DNA of 15,432 bases from Gammaproteobacteria bacterium (GTDB lineage: Bacteria; Pseudomonadota; Gammaproteobacteria; UBA9214), in contig DMKK01000282.1 in the NCBI GenBank assembly GCA_003454335.1, positions 3,902-19,333 of the forward strand, read 5' to 3'. The translations under genes and the position numbers were made by a program. This document shows positions 13,566-15,432 of the stretch, one piece after another. Every line of letters starts with the position of its first letter. Position 1 is the first letter of the stretch. Under the pieces are notes generated by a model. The model did no database searches. It was not told where the DNA came from and saw nothing but the letters and a program-made list of their open reading frames with translations.

Positions 13566-15203
13566 ATGTACAAGATTCTCGGATCATTCCTGATCGTTCT
13601 CACTCTGCTGGCCGGATGTGGCAGTGGCAGTGGCGGCGGTGGTGGCGGTGGTAATAACAATATTCAAGCGGTGTCAGCCACGAATGCTGATTTGTCTGAC
13701 CTGGCCCTGTCCGCGGGTCCACTGGATCAGGCATTCCAGGCTGACCAGACCAGTTATACGGCAACGGTGGGTTTTCTGAACACTGTTACGACGGTCACGC
13801 CGACAACAGACGATGTCAATGCCACTGTAACAGTCAATGGGGCGGTGGTTATTTCCGGAACAGCCAGCGGCGCAATCTCGCTTGACGAAGGTTCCAATAC
13901 AATCACGGTTATTGTTACCGCCGAAGATGGCACCACAACCAAAACCTATACGGTCGAAGTCACGCGCCAAACGGCTGACAGTTTTGCACAACAGGCCTAT
14001 CTCAAGGCCATCAATGCCGATGCAAGTGATCTGTTCGGGTTCTCGGTTGCGGTTTCGGGTGACACCCTCGCGGTCGGGGCCGTTGGCGAAGGCGGTGCAG
14101 ATAACAGTCAACCCGATGCCGGTGCGGTCTATGTGTTTAGCCGTGACAACAACGGGGTGTGGCGCCAGCAGGACTTGCTCCGGGCCTTAAACGCCGGCGC
14201 CAGAGATCAATTCGGATTCTCGGTCGCGCTCTCGGGAGATACCCTTGCGGTCGGGGCCGTCGGCGAGAGTGGTGCTGATAACAGAAAATCTGATGCCGGT
14301 GCAGTCTATGTATTTGGCCGTGACAATAGCGGAGAATGGCATCAGCAGGGTTTTCTCAGGGCCTTCAATGCCGATGCGGGTGATTTGTTCGGAGGAGCGG
14401 TTGCGCTCTCGGGTGATACTCTCGTGGTTGGTGCGGCCGGCGAAGGTGGTGCGGACAACCGTACCCCCGATGCCGGTGCAGTCTATGTGTTTAGTCGCGA
14501 CAACAACGGCAGATGGCGCCAGCAGGATTTCATCAGGGCCTTTAATGGCGATACCCGGGATCAGTTCGGATTCTCGGTTGCACTCTCGTCTGACACTCTT
14601 GCTGTCGGGGCGGTTGGCGAAGGCCGTGCTGACAACAGTAAACCCGATGCCGGTGCCGTCTATGTGTATACCCGAGACAATAACGGGTTGTGGCGCCAGC
14701 AGGACTTTCTCAGGGCCTTTAATGCGGATGCCGGTGATCTGTTCGGGGGGGCGATTGCGCTCGCGGGTGACACCCTGGCTGTCGGGGCGGTTGGGAAGGG
14801 TAGTGCTGACAACAGCAAACCTGATGCCGGTGCGGTCTACGTGTTTAGCCGTGACAATAACGGGTTGTGGCGCCAGCAGGATTTTCTCAGGGCCTTTAAT
14901 GCGGATGCCGGTGATTTGTTCGGAGGGGCGGTTGCACTCTCGGGTGATACCCTCGCGGTCGGAGCGGTCGGCAACAATGGTGTTGGCAATCTGGAGCCTG
15001 GCGCTGGTGCAGTCTATGTGTTTTTCCGCGGCGACAGAGTGTGGCGCCAGCAGATCATCCTCAAGGCCTTCAATGCCGAAGCAGGTGATCTGTTTGGAGG
15101 GGCGGTTGCGCTCTCGGGTGATACCCTCGCAGTTGGAGCAGTCGGCGAAGGCGGTATTGACCACGGTGAACCTGATGCCGGTGCGGTGTACGTGTTTAAA
15201 TAG
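13566..15203 (+). CDS. Lipoprotein with cadherin-like domain and seven FG-GAP repeats
   Basis: A 545-aa lipoprotein. The signal peptide ends in the lipobox LAGC, with Cys18 as lipidation site, followed by a Gly/Ser linker (19-29). Glycine at +2 favours outer-membrane sorting. Residues about 40-134 resemble a cadherin-like beta-sandwich domain (the PF12733 type, ending TKTYTVEVTR). Residues 143-545 contain seven near-identical repeats of 59 residues. Phe-Gly lies at 157, 216, 275, 334, 393, 452 and 510, and each repeat has a SGDTLAVGAVGEGG-like core and a DAGAVYVF end. Seven FG-GAP repeats are the number needed to close a seven-bladed beta-propeller, as in integrin alpha chains. The D-rich loops could bind calcium. 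AGGAG (13554-13558) precedes the ATG at 7 nt. It is probably a surface adhesion or protein-interaction module with no catalytic motif. Confidence 0.88.
   Translation: MYKILGSFLIVLTLLAGCGSGSGGGGGGGNNNIQAVSATNADLSDLALSAGPLDQAFQADQTSYTATVGFLNTVTTVTPTTDDVNATVTVNGAVVISGTASGAISLDEGSNTITVIVTAEDGTTTKTYTVEVTRQTADSFAQQAYLKAINADASDLFGFSVAVSGDTLAVGAVGEGGADNSQPDAGAVYVFSRDNNGVWRQQDLLRALNAGARDQFGFSVALSGDTLAVGAVGESGADNRKSDAGAVYVFGRDNSGEWHQQGFLRAFNADAGDLFGGAVALSGDTLVVGAAGEGGADNRTPDAGAVYVFSRDNNGRWRQQDFIRAFNGDTRDQFGFSVALSSDTLAVGAVGEGRADNSKPDAGAVYVYTRDNNGLWRQQDFLRAFNADAGDLFGGAIALAGDTLAVGAVGKGSADNSKPDAGAVYVFSRDNNGLWRQQDFLRAFNADAGDLFGGAVALSGDTLAVGAVGNNGVGNLEPGAGAVYVFFRGDRVWRQQIILKAFNAEAGDLFGGAVALSGDTLAVGAVGEGGIDHGEPDAGAVYVFK
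13992..15200 (+). repeat. Seven tandem 177-nt coding repeats
   Basis: Seven in-frame units of 177 nt (the sixth 174 nt) start at 13992, 14169, 14346, 14523, 14700, 14877 and 15051. The fifth and sixth units begin with nearly the same DNA (AGGGCCTTTAATGCGGATGC occurs in both, at about 14713 and 14890), indicating recent duplication or gene conversion. Others differ mainly at wobble positions. Confidence 0.9.
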
Positions 15204-15432
15204 GGGAAGCAGTTAAGGGTTATATGAAAGATGTCTTTATCTTTTCTGTGTCCGGCACGAGTCTTGAAACAAGCCCGGCGAGTCGGGGTCAGGATCCTGT
15301 TTTGTCCGTGAGCAGCGCATGGCCTGCTTTTCTTTCTGTATAATGATGTACAGCATGACATGGGTCCGCTGGATAAAGAAAGGTTCCTTCTCCCTCCGGA
15401 AGAAGGTCAGGATGGGGGATATAAATCAAGGA
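15204..15432. other. Right-edge intergenic region
   Basis: No complete gene is seen. A weak AT-rich hairpin, AAAGAT/ATCTTT (15227-15232 / 15239-15244), follows the lipoprotein stop. A consensus TATAAT (15339-15344) has no matching -35. A palindromic repeat follows, and the window ends in AAGGA (15428-15432), a possible ribosome binding site for a gene beyond the edge. Confidence 0.45.
15386..15418. repeat. Dispersed palindromic repeat (CCTTCTCCC type)
   Basis: CCTTCTCCCTCCGGAAGAAGG is 21 nt long at 15386-15406. CCTTCT pairs with AGAAGG across a 9-nt loop, and TCAGGATGGGGG follows. The sequence resembles the common proteobacterial intergenic element with a CCCTCTCCC palindrome followed by a GGTGAGGG-like tail. 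The match is from memory of the pattern and is imperfect. Confidence 0.4.

Noticed and set aside
14187..15164. Long minus-strand open frame (325 codons) and a plus-strand frame at 14245-15216
   Set aside because: Both are produced by the periodic 177-nt repeats of the lipoprotein gene, which keep alternative frames open in step. The lipoprotein frame has the lipobox, the ribosome binding site and domain matches.
13992..15200. Regular repeats as a possible CRISPR array
   Set aside because: The period is 177 nt, the repeats are coding and in frame, and there are no short identical repeats with unique spacers.
15343..15432. Open frame running off the right edge (MMYSMTWVRWIKKG...)
   Set aside because: No ribosome binding site, its start overlaps a TATAAT box, and it passes through a dispersed palindromic repeat. 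Chance coding is more likely.

Overview
The window reads as a chromosomal segment of a Gram-negative proteobacterium, most likely a gammaproteobacterium. It has an OprD-type outer-membrane porin with signal peptide, a GltS symporter, a lipobox lipoprotein, REP-type palindromes and GC-rich, codon-biased genes. The sps-spp-fructokinase-sucrose synthase set is known from halotolerant methylotrophs/methanotrophs and nitrifiers, where sucrose serves as compatible solute or carbon store. That lifestyle is an inference here. The species cannot be told from the sequence.

Layout. Positions 1-103 hold two palindromic repeat copies just 3' of a minus-strand gene (104-1993) for a large, unrecognised multi-pass membrane protein. 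A divergent intergenic region (1994-2193) carries an extended -10 box flanked by an 8-bp inverted repeat. It precedes the centrepiece: four overlapping plus-strand genes (2194-8507) for sucrose-phosphate synthase, sucrose-phosphate phosphatase, PfkB fructokinase and sucrose synthase. Junction overlaps of 4, 8 and 4 nt imply one translationally coupled operon, followed by a terminator-like hairpin at 8586-8610. Together the enzymes can make sucrose from UDP-glucose and fructose-6-P, cleave it to NDP-glucose and fructose, and rephosphorylate the fructose: a complete sucrose cycle.

Positions 8508-10655 are gene-poor and rich in RNA-like structure. They contain a candidate ~130-nt small RNA ending in two tandem hairpins and a T-run, a GGGGACA tandem repeat, several other hairpins, and three small genes: a cysteine-rich 77-aa protein, a ~111-aa GrlR-like beta-barrel candidate, and a basic 61-aa protein. 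The last sits behind a strong terminator and an overlapping 11-codon leader ORF.

Positions 10656-15203 carry gltS (sodium/glutamate symporter), a REP cluster of three alternating palindromes, an OprD-family porin, and a lipoprotein made of one cadherin-like beta-sandwich domain and exactly seven 59-residue FG-GAP repeats, i.e. a probable seven-bladed propeller. The right edge (15204-15432) has no convincing complete gene. It ends in a dispersed-repeat-like palindrome and an AAGGA that could be the ribosome binding site of the next gene.

No tRNA, rRNA, CRISPR array, prophage or intact transposase gene was seen.
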